Source of the DNA: Alicyclobacillus sacchari
Lineage (GTDB): Bacteria; Bacillota; Bacilli; Alicyclobacillales; Alicyclobacillaceae
Length of the DNA: 64,000 nucleotides
Assembly: GCF_004366795.1 (NCBI RefSeq)
Contig: NZ_SORF01000001.1
Span: 62,001-126,000 of the forward strand
Direction: 5' to 3'
Shown here piece after piece: positions 28,845 through 39,252 of this stretch. The notes under the pieces were generated by a model. It saw only the letters and a program-made list of their open reading frames with translations. It ran no database searches and had not been told where the DNA came from. The position numbers were made by a program, and so were the translations under genes. The first letter of the stretch is position 1. Each line of letters opens with the position of its first letter.

Positions 28845-30371
28845 ATGCAGATACTTCGTCGTCGCAAGGCAGGCGTCGGCTTTGTGGCTGCCGCCTGCTC
28901 GACATTGGCACTCGCCGCTTTCCCACACTTTGAACATGCAGCATCGGCGCAGCCTCCACTCCATATTTCGCCTGCAACCATCAGCTATAGCGGACACACC
29001 GCACACGTCTATAAAATCATCCAAGACAAGACGACGTACATGCCTGTATACTACGTCATGCAAGCTTTGAACGAATTTGGATGCACGAACGAATGGAACG
29101 GATCCTCTTGGCTGTTCTCGGTGCCCAATCCGCAGTCGATAGACTGGGACAATCTTGTCATCGGCTCAGGCAAAGTAGCCCTATACGTAAACGGACGTCT
29201 TGTCTCGATGGTGAATCCAATCGTCGCGATCGACCCGAACAGTGGCAAACCAACCACCTACATACCCGTATGGTACGTGATGCAGATGCTGCAGCGCGCC
29301 GGCATTGCATGCGCGTGGAACGGCAGCCTTTGGTCCCTAGCCTATCAATCCAACTTACCCCAGCCATTGCAAGCAGGATTGTGGAACAGTGCATTCATCG
29401 ACGGCGATACGCCGTCCGTGAACGATGTCCGCCTGCACCGCCAACATGTCAATGTCCTGTTTGTGAACGCGTTCGACCTCAACAGCGACGGAACCCTAAG
29501 TCAGGATCAGGGCCAAGTGGCTTGCATCTATGCGCACCAGAATGGCATGCTTGCCATCGCCCGCGTCGACAGTTTCGATGGTTCGCAACTGGCGAATCTA
29601 CTCGCCAATCCGCACAAGGCCCTGGCATTGGCGCAGCGCATCGTACAGGCTGTCGCGGCAGGTGGCTACGACGGGGTGAACATCGACTTTGAGTTGCTCC
29701 CGCCCTCCGCGCAAGTGTCGTTTTTGTCGTTCCTGCAGCAGTTACACGTTCTGCTCGCCAATCAGGACAAGTGGCTGACCATCGACGTTCCCGCCATCGA
29801 CGACCCAACATCCGATACCTGGGACGAAGCCTATAATCTGCAGCAAATCGGTGAGATCGCCGATAAAGAAGTGCTCATGAGCTACGACTACAGCTATCCA
29901 GGCAGCCCACCTGGTCCCATCGCCCCGCTGCCGTGGGTCATCAGCACCATTGCCTACGCGGTATCACAAACACCTGCGAACAAAGTCCTGCTTGGCATCG
30001 ATACCTACGCCTACGACTGGGGCCAAAGCCATAATCCTACGGTTCTGACCCTGCAACAGGTGGACAATCTTGCGGCCCAACCAGGTACGACTGTGTCCTA
30101 CCATGCGACGACCGCAACGCCCATGCTCACCTATTCGCGAAACGGGATCACGCATACCGTGTATTATGAAACGCCTTCGAGTCTGTCGGCCCGCATTCAG
30201 GAAGTTGGCGCGTTCGCGCTGGGCGGCATCGCCCAGTGGCGGATCGGTCTTGAGGACACAGCCACGGATCAGGTTCTCGACAGTCTCAATCCAGCGGCGA
30301 CTGGCAACACAACCGCACCGACACCATCCAACACGACAACCAACTCGGACACAAACACCCCCGTGAGTTGA
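28845..30371 (+). CDS. Secreted GH18 family protein with N-terminal copper-amine-oxidase-like domain
   Basis: 508 residues. Signal peptide (RRRKAGVGFVAAACSTLALA, cleavage after about residue 36, AASA-QP); two short repeats of a copper-amine-oxidase-N-like fold (TYMPVYYVMQAL and TYIPVWYVMQML); then a GH18 TIM barrel (about 185-470) with YDGVNIDFELL, in which the catalytic Glu of the DxxDxDxE motif is kept though one Asp is Asn, as in YaaH/SleL-type spore enzymes; Thr/Asn-rich tail. It probably hydrolyses peptidoglycan or chitin-like glycans. A spore-lysis role is possible but not shown. The start has AAAGGA upstream. Confidence 0.85.
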   Translation: MQILRRRKAGVGFVAAACSTLALAAFPHFEHAASAQPPLHISPATISYSGHTAHVYKIIQDKTTYMPVYYVMQALNEFGCTNEWNGSSWLFSVPNPQSIDWDNLVIGSGKVALYVNGRLVSMVNPIVAIDPNSGKPTTYIPVWYVMQMLQRAGIACAWNGSLWSLAYQSNLPQPLQAGLWNSAFIDGDTPSVNDVRLHRQHVNVLFVNAFDLNSDGTLSQDQGQVACIYAHQNGMLAIARVDSFDGSQLANLLANPHKALALAQRIVQAVAAGGYDGVNIDFELLPPSAQVSFLSFLQQLHVLLANQDKWLTIDVPAIDDPTSDTWDEAYNLQQIGEIADKEVLMSYDYSYPGSPPGPIAPLPWVISTIAYAVSQTPANKVLLGIDTYAYDWGQSHNPTVLTLQQVDNLAAQPGTTVSYHATTATPMLTYSRNGITHTVYYETPSSLSARIQEVGAFALGGIAQWRIGLEDTATDQVLDSLNPAATGNTTAPTPSNTTTNSDTNTPVS

Positions 30372-30393
30372 CGCGATCCCGGACATACAACAA

Positions 30394-30439
30394 ACAAGGC
30401 TGCAGATTTCCCTGAGTGTCAGGAAATCCGCAGCCTTGT
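30394..30439. terminator. Bidirectional terminator between GH18 gene and odhB
   Basis: Near-perfect long inverted repeat (30394-30412 with 30422-30439; ACAAGGCTGC and GCAGCCTTGT at the ends) in the gap between convergent genes. A short T-containing tail follows on the plus side (CTTGATG). Confidence 0.75.
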
Positions 30440-30469
30440 CTTGATGATCGAACGCTGTCTACTGTGTCA

Positions 30470-31702
30470 TCAACCTTCGATGAGCAGTGATTCGGGATCT
30501 TCTATCATTCGCTTGACGGCGACGAGGAAGCGCACCGCTTCACTGCCGTCGACGATCCGGTGGTCATAGGACAACGCAATGTACATCATCGGTCGGATCT
30601 CAACTTGGCCATTGACGGCAATCGGCCGTTGAACGATATTGTGCATCCCGAGAATGCCGACCTGCGGCGCATTCAAAATCGGCGTCGAAAGCAGTGACCC
30701 GAATGTACCGCCGTTTGTGATGGTAAACGTGCCACCCTGCAAATCTTCCAGTCCAAGCTTGTTAGAGCGAGCCTTTGCGGCCAAATCCGCAATTTCACGT
30801 TCGATATCGGCAAATGTCAGCCTATCGGCGTTGCGCACCACCGGCACCACCAGTCCGCCTTCCGTGGCAACCGCGATGCCAATATCGTAGTGGTGCTTGA
30901 TGATCATGTCTTCGCCCTGGATTTCGGCATTCAAACGCGGGAACTGCTTTAGCGCACCGACGACCGCCTTCGTGAAGAAGGACATGAAGCCGAGGCCCAC
31001 ACCATACTTCTCCTTGAAGTTGTCCTTGCGGCGTTTACGGACGTCCATGACAGCGCTCATATCGACCTCGTTGAACGTCGTCAACATGGCTGCCGTGTGT
31101 TGCGCCTCGACGAGGCGCTTCGCTATCGTCGCGCGCCGACGCGACATGCGCACCCTCTCTTCATCCGGGCGATTGGTGATCGCCGGTGCCGATTGCGGAG
31201 ATGGTGCTGATGTGGAAGCCGCCGACGCGACGCGGGCCAAATCGGCAATTTCGATCCGCCCCGTCTGCAGTTGCCCCAGATCCACGCCCTGCTCGAGCGC
31301 GGCACGACGAACAGACGGCGTTGCCCGCACCGTCGACGGCGCTGCAGGCGGAACCGCTTGCGCGGGTGCCGCCGCCTTAGGCTCCGCCGGGGCCGATGCA
31401 GCCGGAGCTGGCGCCGCTTGTGCCGGCTGCGCAACTGGAGTCTGGGCAACCCCTGCGGGCGCAGCCGCCCCTTCGCTGATCACTGCGATGACGTCGCCAA
31501 TGCCGACCATCTCACCAGCCTGCTTCAGGATGGAGCTCAGAACGCCTGCCTGTTCCGCGATAACTTCGACGTTGACCTTATCCGTCTCCAGCTCGGCGAT
31601 GGTTTCTCCCGACTCGACAGCGTCTCCCTCGCGCTTGAGCCATTGACCGACAGTCGCTTCCACAATCGATTCGCCCAGAGAAGGTACTTTTACCTCTGCC
31701 AC
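30470..31702 (-). CDS. odhB: Dihydrolipoyllysine succinyltransferase, E2 of 2-oxoglutarate dehydrogenase
   Basis: 410 residues from the GTG at 31702 (GGGGAGG upstream); the longer frame runs back into odhA. Lipoyl domain with ETDKVNVEV (lipoyl Lys about 42); Ala/Pro-rich linker; peripheral E1/E3-binding domain ([19 protein letters not shown]); catalytic domain ending with [14 protein letters not shown], whose His and Asp form the acyltransferase site. It transfers the succinyl group to CoA in the TCA cycle. It lies 23 bases downstream of odhA; no E3 gene is present in the window. Confidence 0.96.
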   Translation of the reverse strand: MAEVKVPSLGESIVEATVGQWLKREGDAVESGETIAELETDKVNVEVIAEQAGVLSSILKQAGEMVGIGDVIAVISEGAAAPAGVAQTPVAQPAQAAPAPAASAPAEPKAAAPAQAVPPAAPSTVRATPSVRRAALEQGVDLGQLQTGRIEIADLARVASAASTSAPSPQSAPAITNRPDEERVRMSRRRATIAKRLVEAQHTAAMLTTFNEVDMSAVMDVRKRRKDNFKEKYGVGLGFMSFFTKAVVGALKQFPRLNAEIQGEDMIIKHHYDIGIAVATEGGLVVPVVRNADRLTFADIEREIADLAAKARSNKLGLEDLQGGTFTITNGGTFGSLLSTPILNAPQVGILGMHNIVQRPIAVNGQVEIRPMMYIALSYDHRIVDGSEAVRFLVAVKRMIEDPESLLIEG

Positions 31703-31725
31703 GTTTGTTTCCTCCCCAATCGCAC

Positions 31726-34545
31726 TCAGTTGATGTCGTTCGCCAAAGCAGCTTGTAAAATGTCCGCCTGCACCCGGTTGTGGACGTCTGGTGAACTTTC
31801 GGCGACAAACGCCTGCTCCGGCCGTCCGATGTAACGCAGACGTACGCCTTCCGGCAACAGAGCCTGCAGGCGGGGCCGGATATAAGCCCAAGGCCCTTGA
31901 TTTTGAGGTTCTTCCTGCAGCCAAACCACTTCTTTAAGGTTCTCGTAGGCCGCGAGAACTTCCTGCAACTGCTTCGTCGGCAATGGATACAATTGCTCGA
32001 TGCGGGCGGTCGCGAGATGGGCCGTTTCACTCGCATCGCGCTTTCCGATCTCGGCCGTCAACTCGACACCGACCTTGCCGCTGGACAGGACGAGTCGCTG
32101 GACCTTCTTCGCGGCCGCTTTCGCGATCGACTGGTACAGCACCGGTTGGAAGCGCCCTTCGCTGAATTCTGCGGCTTTGGACGCGGCAGCGGCGCTGCGC
32201 AACAAGCTCTTGGGCGTCATCACGATCAATGGCCGTGCATTACTGCCAAGGCGAGCCGCTTGACGGCGCAGCAAATGGAAGTACTGTGCGGACGTCGTGA
32301 CGTTCGCCACGACGAAATTGTTGCGCGCCGCCAATTGAAGGAACCGTTCCACACGAGCGCTCGAGTGCTCGGATGCCTGACCTTCGAACCCGTGCGGCAA
32401 AAGCAGCACCAATCCGGACGCTTCCCCCCACTTCGCCCGCGCCGCAGCGAGGAACTGATCGAACAGCGGCTGTCCGACATTGGCGAAGTCGCCAAACTGA
32501 GCTTCCCACAGCACGAGCGTCTCCGGCGCCTCGATGTTGTACCCGTACTCAAAACCAATCACCGACGTTTCCGAGAGCGGGCTGTTATAGACCACGAAGC
32601 TCGCTTTGGCACCCGGCAGATGTTGCAGCGGCGTATACTTGTGGCCGTTGTTCACGTCGTGTAACACGAGGTGGCGCTGACCGAACGTCCCGCGCTCCGA
32701 ATCCTGACCCGTCAAGCGAATCGGTGTGCCCTCGCGCAAAATGCTGCCAAAGGCCAGGGCTTCCGCATGCGCCCAGTCAATGTCCCCGCTATCCACCGCA
32801 TCGCGGCGGCGTTCCAAAATGCGGCGCAACTTCGGATAGACCGTAAAGTTCGGCGGCGTATCGAGGAGTGAGCGATTGATTTCGCGCAGGTCGTCAATCG
32901 AGACCGACGGAGCCTCCTCCGTTTGCTCGGAGAAGTCGTCCACCTTCGCCGTTACGTGAACATCCGGGTATGCTTTGTAGGCCTTAAGCAATTGTTCGTC
33001 GATTTCTTGATCGATCCGCGCAATTTCCGACGCGTCGATGGCGCCGCGCGACTGCAGTTCCCCTGCATACAACTCCTTCACCGTCGGGTGCGACGCAACT
33101 TTCGTATACAGCACCGGCTGCGTCATGCTCGGATCGTCAGACTCGTTATGGCCCCAGCGGCGATAGCCGACGAGATCGATCACGACATCTTTGTGGAACG
33201 TCTCGCGGAATGCGAACGCGAGCCGGATGGCGCGGATACAAGCCTCCGGATTGTCAGCGGAGACATGCACGACCGGCATATCGTAACCCTTCGCGATGTC
33301 GCTGGCGTACCGCGTCGATCTGCCCTGATCCGGATCGGCCGTAAAACCGACGTGGTTGTTGGCGATGATGTGCACGGTGCCGCCTGTGTAGTATCCAGGA
33401 ATTTGAGAAAAATTGAGCGTCTCCGCGACAACACCTTCGCCCGGAAATGCCGCGTCGCCGTGAACGAGAATCGGAAACGCCTTGTGCACGTCTTGAATCG
33501 GTTGCCCCGGACGCGTCCGATCCTCCTGCGCGGCGCGCGCCATTCCTTCGATCACGGGGTTTACCACTTCCAGGTGGCTGGGGTTGTTTGCCAGCACATA
33601 GCGAATCTTGCGGCCACCTGCGTCGGTAAAGACGTGCGTCCATCCTTGGTGATATTTGACGTCTCCGCCCCAGCCGCGCTCGTACTCGGCCAACTCGTCG
33701 TCGCTCGCGAGTTCGTTGCCCGTGTGGAATTCCGCAAAAATGCGTTCATACGGCTTGTTCAGGACATGTGCAAGTATGTTGAGGCGGCCGCGATGGGCCA
33801 TGCCGACAATCACATTGGGGCACCCTGAATCAACGGCAAGCGATGCAAGCGCATCCACCATTGGCACGAGCGCATCCAGACCTTCGACAGAAAACCGCTT
33901 TTGTCCAGCAAAGCGCCTGTGCATAAACCGTTCAAACAGTTCCGCCTGGGCCAGCTGGCGGTACAACTGCCTTTGCTCATCCACGCTCAGCGGCGTGTGA
34001 AAGCGGCGACTCTCCACTTGCTCGGCGAGCCATTCGCGTTCCTGGCGATTGGCCAAATGCGCAAATTCGTAGCCGAGATCGCGGCAATACACGGCCTTCA
34101 GCGCCTCTACAGCCGTCCGTGCATCGCGCGCTTCTGCCGCAACCGGCCCGCCGACGATGGATGCTGGCAAATTCGACAAATCAGACTCGATGACGCCGTA
34201 GGTGGACAGTTCTAACTCAGGGGAGGACTCGGCAGGAAACATTGGATCGGTGTCGGCAGCGAGGTGTCCGTATGTACGGATGCTGCGCACGTATTCTGCA
34301 ACGCGTGTGACGACGTCCGGCGACACACCTGTCCCGCCGGCAGCAGTAAAGACTTCGCGCTCTTGCAACGAAGCGAAGACGGCTTGCCCCGGATCGCCAT
34401 AACGGTTGAACATCTCGCGCGTTTCCGCGCTCACGGCGTTCGGATCGCGCTTGTACTCCTCATACAGTTCCAGCAAGTACCCAAAATTCGGCCCGAAGAA
34501 TTGTTGCCAGAATGATTGCAACGGTACAGGCTGCTCGTTCTCCAT
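31726..34545 (-). CDS. odhA: 2-oxoglutarate dehydrogenase E1 component
   Basis: 939 residues from the ATG at 34545 (GAGGGG six bases upstream). N-terminal helix [20 protein letters not shown], then the ThDP-binding core with [37 protein letters not shown] (Mg/ThDP motif) and [17 protein letters not shown] in the second half. It decarboxylates 2-oxoglutarate and loads the lipoyl arm of OdhB, giving a full TCA cycle. Operon odhAB. The N-terminus matches the Bacillus-type enzyme. Confidence 0.97.
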   Translation of the reverse strand: MENEQPVPLQSFWQQFFGPNFGYLLELYEEYKRDPNAVSAETREMFNRYGDPGQAVFASLQEREVFTAAGGTGVSPDVVTRVAEYVRSIRTYGHLAADTDPMFPAESSPELELSTYGVIESDLSNLPASIVGGPVAAEARDARTAVEALKAVYCRDLGYEFAHLANRQEREWLAEQVESRRFHTPLSVDEQRQLYRQLAQAELFERFMHRRFAGQKRFSVEGLDALVPMVDALASLAVDSGCPNVIVGMAHRGRLNILAHVLNKPYERIFAEFHTGNELASDDELAEYERGWGGDVKYHQGWTHVFTDAGGRKIRYVLANNPSHLEVVNPVIEGMARAAQEDRTRPGQPIQDVHKAFPILVHGDAAFPGEGVVAETLNFSQIPGYYTGGTVHIIANNHVGFTADPDQGRSTRYASDIAKGYDMPVVHVSADNPEACIRAIRLAFAFRETFHKDVVIDLVGYRRWGHNESDDPSMTQPVLYTKVASHPTVKELYAGELQSRGAIDASEIARIDQEIDEQLLKAYKAYPDVHVTAKVDDFSEQTEEAPSVSIDDLREINRSLLDTPPNFTVYPKLRRILERRRDAVDSGDIDWAHAEALAFGSILREGTPIRLTGQDSERGTFGQRHLVLHDVNNGHKYTPLQHLPGAKASFVVYNSPLSETSVIGFEYGYNIEAPETLVLWEAQFGDFANVGQPLFDQFLAAARAKWGEASGLVLLLPHGFEGQASEHSSARVERFLQLAARNNFVVANVTTSAQYFHLLRRQAARLGSNARPLIVMTPKSLLRSAAAASKAAEFSEGRFQPVLYQSIAKAAAKKVQRLVLSSGKVGVELTAEIGKRDASETAHLATARIEQLYPLPTKQLQEVLAAYENLKEVVWLQEEPQNQGPWAYIRPRLQALLPEGVRLRYIGRPEQAFVAESSPDVHNRVQADILQAALANDIN

Positions 34546-34771
34546 CGTAAACCCCTCTTCCATATCTCTGGGCGCACCAAGAGATACAATACTCCTTTTT
34601 CGGGAATATTGCATGGACAACACGGAGAATTTCCAAGCAGGAATTCGACCATGATGTCAGAGAATGAATAGATCGGGACAGTCACGTTCCCATTTCCGTT
34701 TTCTATGTATACCACACTCGGAATTTACACGCAAAACCTGAGACAGCCAACCGAGGGAACGGAGACAGACG

Positions 34772-35935
34772 ATGTTCAAAAGCGCTCGCGTGCGCCATCT
34801 CGCCACAGCCGCCATCGCCCATTACGCCGTGATTTTCGCAGGCATCTTTGCGCCTGTCGGCGATGCCGCCAGCCGTATCCGGATGACGGGCACGTTTGCG
34901 GACAACTTCATCCAATGGGACAGTCAATGGTTCGTCGATATCGCCCGTTACGGGTATCTGCTGCCTATCACTGTACAAAAGACGTTTATTCCCACGGGTA
35001 ACGCCGTTCCATTTACACCCGCCTTCAAAGGCGCGGCATTTTTGCCGGGGCTGCCTGCAGTCTTGCGCGTCCTGGGCCCCATTCTGGCGCTTGTGTTGGT
35101 CAATCTATTATTTTTGTGCGCTTTGGCCCTGATGTACAGAATCGTGGAGAACGAACGGCCGGCTCGAGCTTTTCCTGCGGTTCTGTTGTTCGCGGCCGGT
35201 CCATGTGCCATTATTTTCAGCTCTCTATATACCGAAACCTTCACGCTGTTTGCCATGCTACTTATCATGTTCGGCCTCCAGAGCCCGACATCCCCGCGGC
35301 ATTACTGGATCGCGTGCATCGGTGCATGCATGGCGAGCGCATTTCACGATCTCGGCGCCTTCGCCGCGCTCTTTTCGATCCGCCTGTTTCGCCTGCGCAT
35401 GCCTGTTCGCGGCTTGGGCTTTCTCGCATGCCTCGCGCTTGTACCAGCTTGTTATGAGTGGTATTTATGGAGTCATTTTCACACGCCATTCGCGCTGTTG
35501 ACCGCAGAAGACAGTTGGCATCGGCACTGGAGTGCCCCACTGGTGAACGCGTTCGACGCCATCGCCCGCGGCCATTTTACCACCATCACGGCGATCACGC
35601 TTGCCTTCGCCTGCCTGGTGGCCGTTCAGGCATACGTCGCGCTCCGTTGCGATGTCCGCCTGTGGGCAACACCAAGTCAAGGCATCATCTGTAGTTTGGA
35701 AACATGCCTTTGGATGACGGCTATTCTTGTCTTGGGGCTGTGCGCCAACATGCCGAACAATCCGCTGGAAAGCGTGCTTCGCTTTTACGCTATCCTCTGG
35801 CCGGCGCTCCTCCCTGTTGCGCGCTGGCCACAGGCAGACCGCGCCACCCCCGTCTTTTGGCTGGCGCTCACCTCTTTTGCTGCGACCGCAACACTCGGAT
35901 CGGCGCTGTTCAGCCACGGCTGGTTCTTCCAGTAG
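34772..35935 (+). CDS. PIG-V-like membrane glycosyltransferase
   Basis: 387 residues with about nine predicted membrane helices. An early extracytoplasmic loop carries IQWDSQWFVDIARYGYL, matching the WDG/SxWYxxIAxxGY motif of PIG-V-type mannosyltransferases; PAFKGAAFLPGLPAV and SSLYTETFTLF resemble the later PxYP and YTE motifs. It probably transfers a polyprenyl-linked sugar outside the membrane; the acceptor is unknown. It begins a plus-strand cluster continuing with moxR and DUF58 genes, 59 bases on, although that pairing is not an established functional link. Confidence 0.72.
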   Translation: MFKSARVRHLATAAIAHYAVIFAGIFAPVGDAASRIRMTGTFADNFIQWDSQWFVDIARYGYLLPITVQKTFIPTGNAVPFTPAFKGAAFLPGLPAVLRVLGPILALVLVNLLFLCALALMYRIVENERPARAFPAVLLFAAGPCAIIFSSLYTETFTLFAMLLIMFGLQSPTSPRHYWIACIGACMASAFHDLGAFAALFSIRLFRLRMPVRGLGFLACLALVPACYEWYLWSHFHTPFALLTAEDSWHRHWSAPLVNAFDAIARGHFTTITAITLAFACLVAVQAYVALRCDVRLWATPSQGIICSLETCLWMTAILVLGLCANMPNNPLESVLRFYAILWPALLPVARWPQADRATPVFWLALTSFAATATLGSALFSHGWFFQ

Positions 35936-35994
35936 GACGTTTTGCGGTACAATGCAATGCAAGAGCTGTCGACTGCGGAAATGAGGGATTGGAA

Positions 35995-36969
35995 ATGGCG
36001 GAACCCATGGAATGGAGAGCATCCTCCGAGGCGTTGCACAAGGAATTCAAGTCTGTGGTGGAAAGTCTCAGCCAGGTGGTCATCGGCCAACGTGAAGCGA
36101 TTGAGCTCCTGCTCGCCGCATGCCTTGCGGGCGGACACGCGCTCCTAGAGGACGTCCCTGGCACCGGCAAGACAAGGCTGGCGTCCTCGCTTGCCGCGGC
36201 CTTAGGTCTGTCCTTTCATCGCGTCCAGGGCACACCGGATCTCCTGCCCGCAGACGTCGTCGGAACGACCATCTATCACCCGGCGGAAGAACAGTTCCGC
36301 TTTCACCCAGGCCCCATATTCACCAACGTTTTGCTGATGGACGAAATTAACCGCGCGACACCGCGGACGCAATCGGCATTGCTGGAGGCGATGGCGGAGG
36401 GACAGGTGTCGGCGGACGGTGAGACGATGCCTCTGCCGCAGCCATTTTTCGTGATCGCAACGGCCAATCCCGTCGAATCACAGGGCGTGTTCCCACTTCC
36501 GGAGGCTCAACTCGATCGGTTTCTCGTACAAATTCGCCTAGGCTATCTCGACGCCGATCTCGAAATGGCCATGGTCAAGCGCGTCGCGTTCGGTCACGAT
36601 GCGCCCGCGGTGGAGATGCTCACACCCGCCAAGGTACTGGCTGCCCAGGACGCCGTCCGGCAGACCTATATCAGCGACGACGTGTTGCGCTACCTCATCG
36701 AACTGAGCCGCGCCACGCGTAACCACGATCAGATCATCCTAGGCGCAAGTCCGCGGGCCATCGTGTTGTTGACGCGACTGACACAGGCCATCGCATTTCT
36801 GGCAGGACGCTCATTCGTGACGCCAGATGACGTCCGTCGTGCGTTTCCACCTGTGATGTCACATCGCCTGCAGACCGATATCGGCTGGATGGACCGCAAT
36901 GCCGTCGATCGCGTCCTTACCGAAATCGTCTCATCCGTACCGGTTCCTCACGAGCGGGAAGAAGGTTAA
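35995..36969 (+). CDS. MoxR-family AAA+ ATPase
   Basis: 324 residues from the ATG at 35995; the frame is open far upstream but the ribosome site GAGGG supports this start. Walker A EDVPGTGKTRLA (about 51-62), Walker B LLMDEINRATPRTQSALLEAM (shown only in part), sensor region ATANPVESQGVFPLPEAQL and sensor 2 GASPRAIVLLTR are all present. MoxR ATPases act as chaperones that assemble metal cofactors or activate partner proteins, usually with DUF58 and VWA/transglutaminase partners. The next gene overlaps nothing but is only four bases away and encodes DUF58. Confidence 0.92.
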   Translation: MAEPMEWRASSEALHKEFKSVVESLSQVVIGQREAIELLLAACLAGGHALLEDVPGTGKTRLASSLAAALGLSFHRVQGTPDLLPADVVGTTIYHPAEEQFRFHPGPIFTNVLLMDEINRATPRTQSALLEAMAEGQVSADGETMPLPQPFFVIATANPVESQGVFPLPEAQLDRFLVQIRLGYLDADLEMAMVKRVAFGHDAPAVEMLTPAKVLAAQDAVRQTYISDDVLRYLIELSRATRNHDQIILGASPRAIVLLTRLTQAIAFLAGRSFVTPDDVRRAFPPVMSHRLQTDIGWMDRNAVDRVLTEIVSSVPVPHEREEG

Positions 36970-36973
36970 CAGT

Positions 36974-38053
36974 ATGCTTGCACTGTTGTGGATCCCGGTT
37001 CTTCTTATCCTCGCCGTATGGGTGTGGCCACGCGCCTTTACTGCAGGTGTGCATGGCAAAGTGGCATGTTCGCTCGCATGTCCCCGGCACGAGTGCGATA
37101 TCGGCGAGCCCGTACAACTGCAGATCGCGCTTATCAATCGCTCGTTTTTACCCATTCCATTTGCGGAAATACGCGTCAGTCTGCCGCCTCCATTGTCGTT
37201 TGACGCCACGATGGAAAAGAGCCGGATGACATTCGGGACGTACATCCTTTCGCGCAGCCGGATCGATATAGCCATCACGGTGTATGGACAGCGCCGCGGC
37301 CCCGCGACCGTCGCCGACGTGGCCATCCAAATGCACGAAGGTTTTGGCATCAGCAAGGTGTACGTAAGCCCGCCAGAACCGGTGCGCATTGCAGTCCGGC
37401 CCAACCCACTGCCGCTGCCGGGGCTACGGCCGCCGATCGCGATGCAGGGTAGGCACCCTCTCGAACGCCCGTTATTTCCGGACGAGACCCTCATTAAGGG
37501 TGTCCGCCCCTACGAACATCGCGATCCGGCACATGCCATTCACTGGCGCGCCAGCGCTCGGCTCGGCCAACTCGTTTCCAAACAATACTTCAGCGCAACC
37601 GAGCCCAACACGGCCATCGTGCTGAACGCCCAAACGGGCGATCCGTTTTGGATGAGTGTCCATGGCGACACATTTGAGCCACTCTGCGGCCACGCGCTGC
37701 AAGCAGCACGAGAAGTCGACCGCGCAGGCGGACGCATCCTATTTGCCACCAACGCCGCCTGCGGCGCCCGGACGCGGCTCGTCGTCGATACCATGCCGGT
37801 CTTGCGAATCGCGTCGCTCCTAGCACACGCGCAACCATTAGCGGCGGCGGACTTCGGCGAACTGCTGCGCGCTTTGGCTTCGCGGCGAGCCGATGTGCCA
37901 GATCAAATCCTCGTCCTGAGCGCGTACGAATCTCCCGTCCACACTCATCTGCTGGAGCAGTTACGCAGGCAAGGCAAGCGCGTCGAGGTTGTCCGCGCTC
38001 CATTGGAGCAAGCGACCCCGCACGGGGAGAGGGAAGAGGTGAGTGGAAAGTGA
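36974..38053 (+). CDS. DUF58 domain protein
   Basis: 359 residues from the ATG at 36974. Two N-terminal hydrophobic segments at most (MLALLWIPVLLILAVWVW, about 1-18), a beta-sandwich region, then the DUF58 domain (about 185-240) with the signature RPYEHRDPAHAIHWRASARLG; the last 120 residues resemble a von Willebrand A-type fold in outline. DUF58 proteins are usually membrane-anchored partners of MoxR. It sits four bases after the MoxR gene and overlaps the next by four. Confidence 0.88.
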   Translation: MLALLWIPVLLILAVWVWPRAFTAGVHGKVACSLACPRHECDIGEPVQLQIALINRSFLPIPFAEIRVSLPPPLSFDATMEKSRMTFGTYILSRSRIDIAITVYGQRRGPATVADVAIQMHEGFGISKVYVSPPEPVRIAVRPNPLPLPGLRPPIAMQGRHPLERPLFPDETLIKGVRPYEHRDPAHAIHWRASARLGQLVSKQYFSATEPNTAIVLNAQTGDPFWMSVHGDTFEPLCGHALQAAREVDRAGGRILFATNAACGARTRLVVDTMPVLRIASLLAHAQPLAAADFGELLRALASRRADVPDQILVLSAYESPVHTHLLEQLRRQGKRVEVVRAPLEQATPHGEREEVSGK

Positions 38054-39252
38054 ACAGTGCTCCAGGAGGTCAGGTCGTACATCTCGATCATGGGGGTTAC
38101 TTGCCCTGGCCGAGCGTTTCGCGCGGACTGCGCATGGCTGTAGGTGTGCTCAACGGATGCGCAGGAACCCTGTTCGCAGCGACACTGGCCTGGGATCACA
38201 AGTCGGCGACGCCCGCCGTGTTCTTTGCATGGCTAGCGTGTACGGCCGCAAGTCTGGCGACCGCGACTCTGATGAGCAAGCTGCGGCCGCCTGTGAGCTT
38301 GCTCATTGGCCTTACCGCAGCCGCCGTTCTTTCTGCCGTGCCGTTTGTCACCATACGTGCAGGTGCCGGATGGATGGCCGCGACGATACTTTCTGCCTTG
38401 CTCGCAGCGGGTCTGAATCTGACCTATGTGTTTGAGGGAGACGCCGTACACGCCGGTGCCCGCAATCTGCGATGGATCACAGGCATCTCGGCATTTGGGG
38501 TCATTTTCTACGCCCTTGTTCAGGCGCGCGAGCCGGCGGCACGCCATGCCGGCGCGATCGCGTTTACTTTGGTTTTCACCGTTGGCTTGGTCATCGCCCA
38601 GGTGGCGATCATCCGCCGAGCCCAGGCGGAGGCGACACAGCTTTCGCAACACGCGATCCTGTATGCGCCGCTGGCACTTGTCGAACTTCCGCGCACACTC
38701 AAGTATCTGCGTCCTATGGTGCGTTACTGGCTGACAGGGTTGGCCATCGCACTTGGCATGCTTGGGCTGGCTTCCCTGCTCATGCACTTTGTCAGCCACC
38801 TACACCTTGCCGGACGCAGCTCGCCAGCCGTGCCTAAGCCCCCGCTTCACAGCCAGTTGCCGCGGCCTGTTTCACCCGTGCACGCATGGACCGGCGGTAC
38901 ATCGTGGCTGATCTGGGGTACAGTGTCCATTTGCGCAGCGATCGCCATTCTCTGGCTGTTGCACCAACAAAGGCGACTTGTCAGCGACATTGGCGAACCG
39001 AACGCCGCCGTGGTCACAATTGTCCGCCGCCCGGCAGAGGAACGATTCCGCTTGCGCACAACAGAGAACGAAACGCGAAAAGAGTTCCAGGCGCGTCTAC
39101 GAACCTGGCACACGCACGGACATACCATCGGGCTAGCCGAAACGCCGCGGGCGTTTGAGCAACGGTTGCCAGCCGATGAGCGGCTGGCAACCGATGCCGA
39201 GCTGTTGCGGCGATACGAAAACATACGTTACGGGCGGCCGCCCGAACCGTAA
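38050..39252 (+). CDS. Membrane protein with C-terminal DUF4129 domain
   Basis: 400 residues. Starts at GTG overlapping the DUF58 stop (GTGA). Several helices (seven or eight predicted) fill residues about 25-240 and another is at about 285-305. The cytoplasmic C-terminus, EFQARLRTWHTHG-HTIGLAETPRAFEQRL-YENIRYG, fits the DUF4129 pattern. In most MoxR clusters DUF4129 is fused to a transglutaminase core; I do not see the Cys-His-Asp core here, so the enzyme domain seems absent or encoded elsewhere. Its 3' end overlaps manA by 25 bases, convergent. Confidence 0.72.
   Translation: MNSAPGGQVVHLDHGGYLPWPSVSRGLRMAVGVLNGCAGTLFAATLAWDHKSATPAVFFAWLACTAASLATATLMSKLRPPVSLLIGLTAAAVLSAVPFVTIRAGAGWMAATILSALLAAGLNLTYVFEGDAVHAGARNLRWITGISAFGVIFYALVQAREPAARHAGAIAFTLVFTVGLVIAQVAIIRRAQAEATQLSQHAILYAPLALVELPRTLKYLRPMVRYWLTGLAIALGMLGLASLLMHFVSHLHLAGRSSPAVPKPPLHSQLPRPVSPVHAWTGGTSWLIWGTVSICAAIAILWLLHQQRRLVSDIGEPNAAVVTIVRRPAEERFRLRTTENETRKEFQARLRTWHTHGHTIGLAETPRAFEQRLPADERLATDAELLRRYENIRYGRPPEP

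Noticed and set aside
27937-28977. Minus-strand frame of 346 codons opposite the malic enzyme gene
   Set aside because: It overlaps a well-supported malic enzyme along its length and has no ribosome site or motif.
34546-34720. SigA promoter of odhA
   Set aside because: TTGGAA and TGCAAT at 17 bp are too weak to list as a feature; no better alternative was found.
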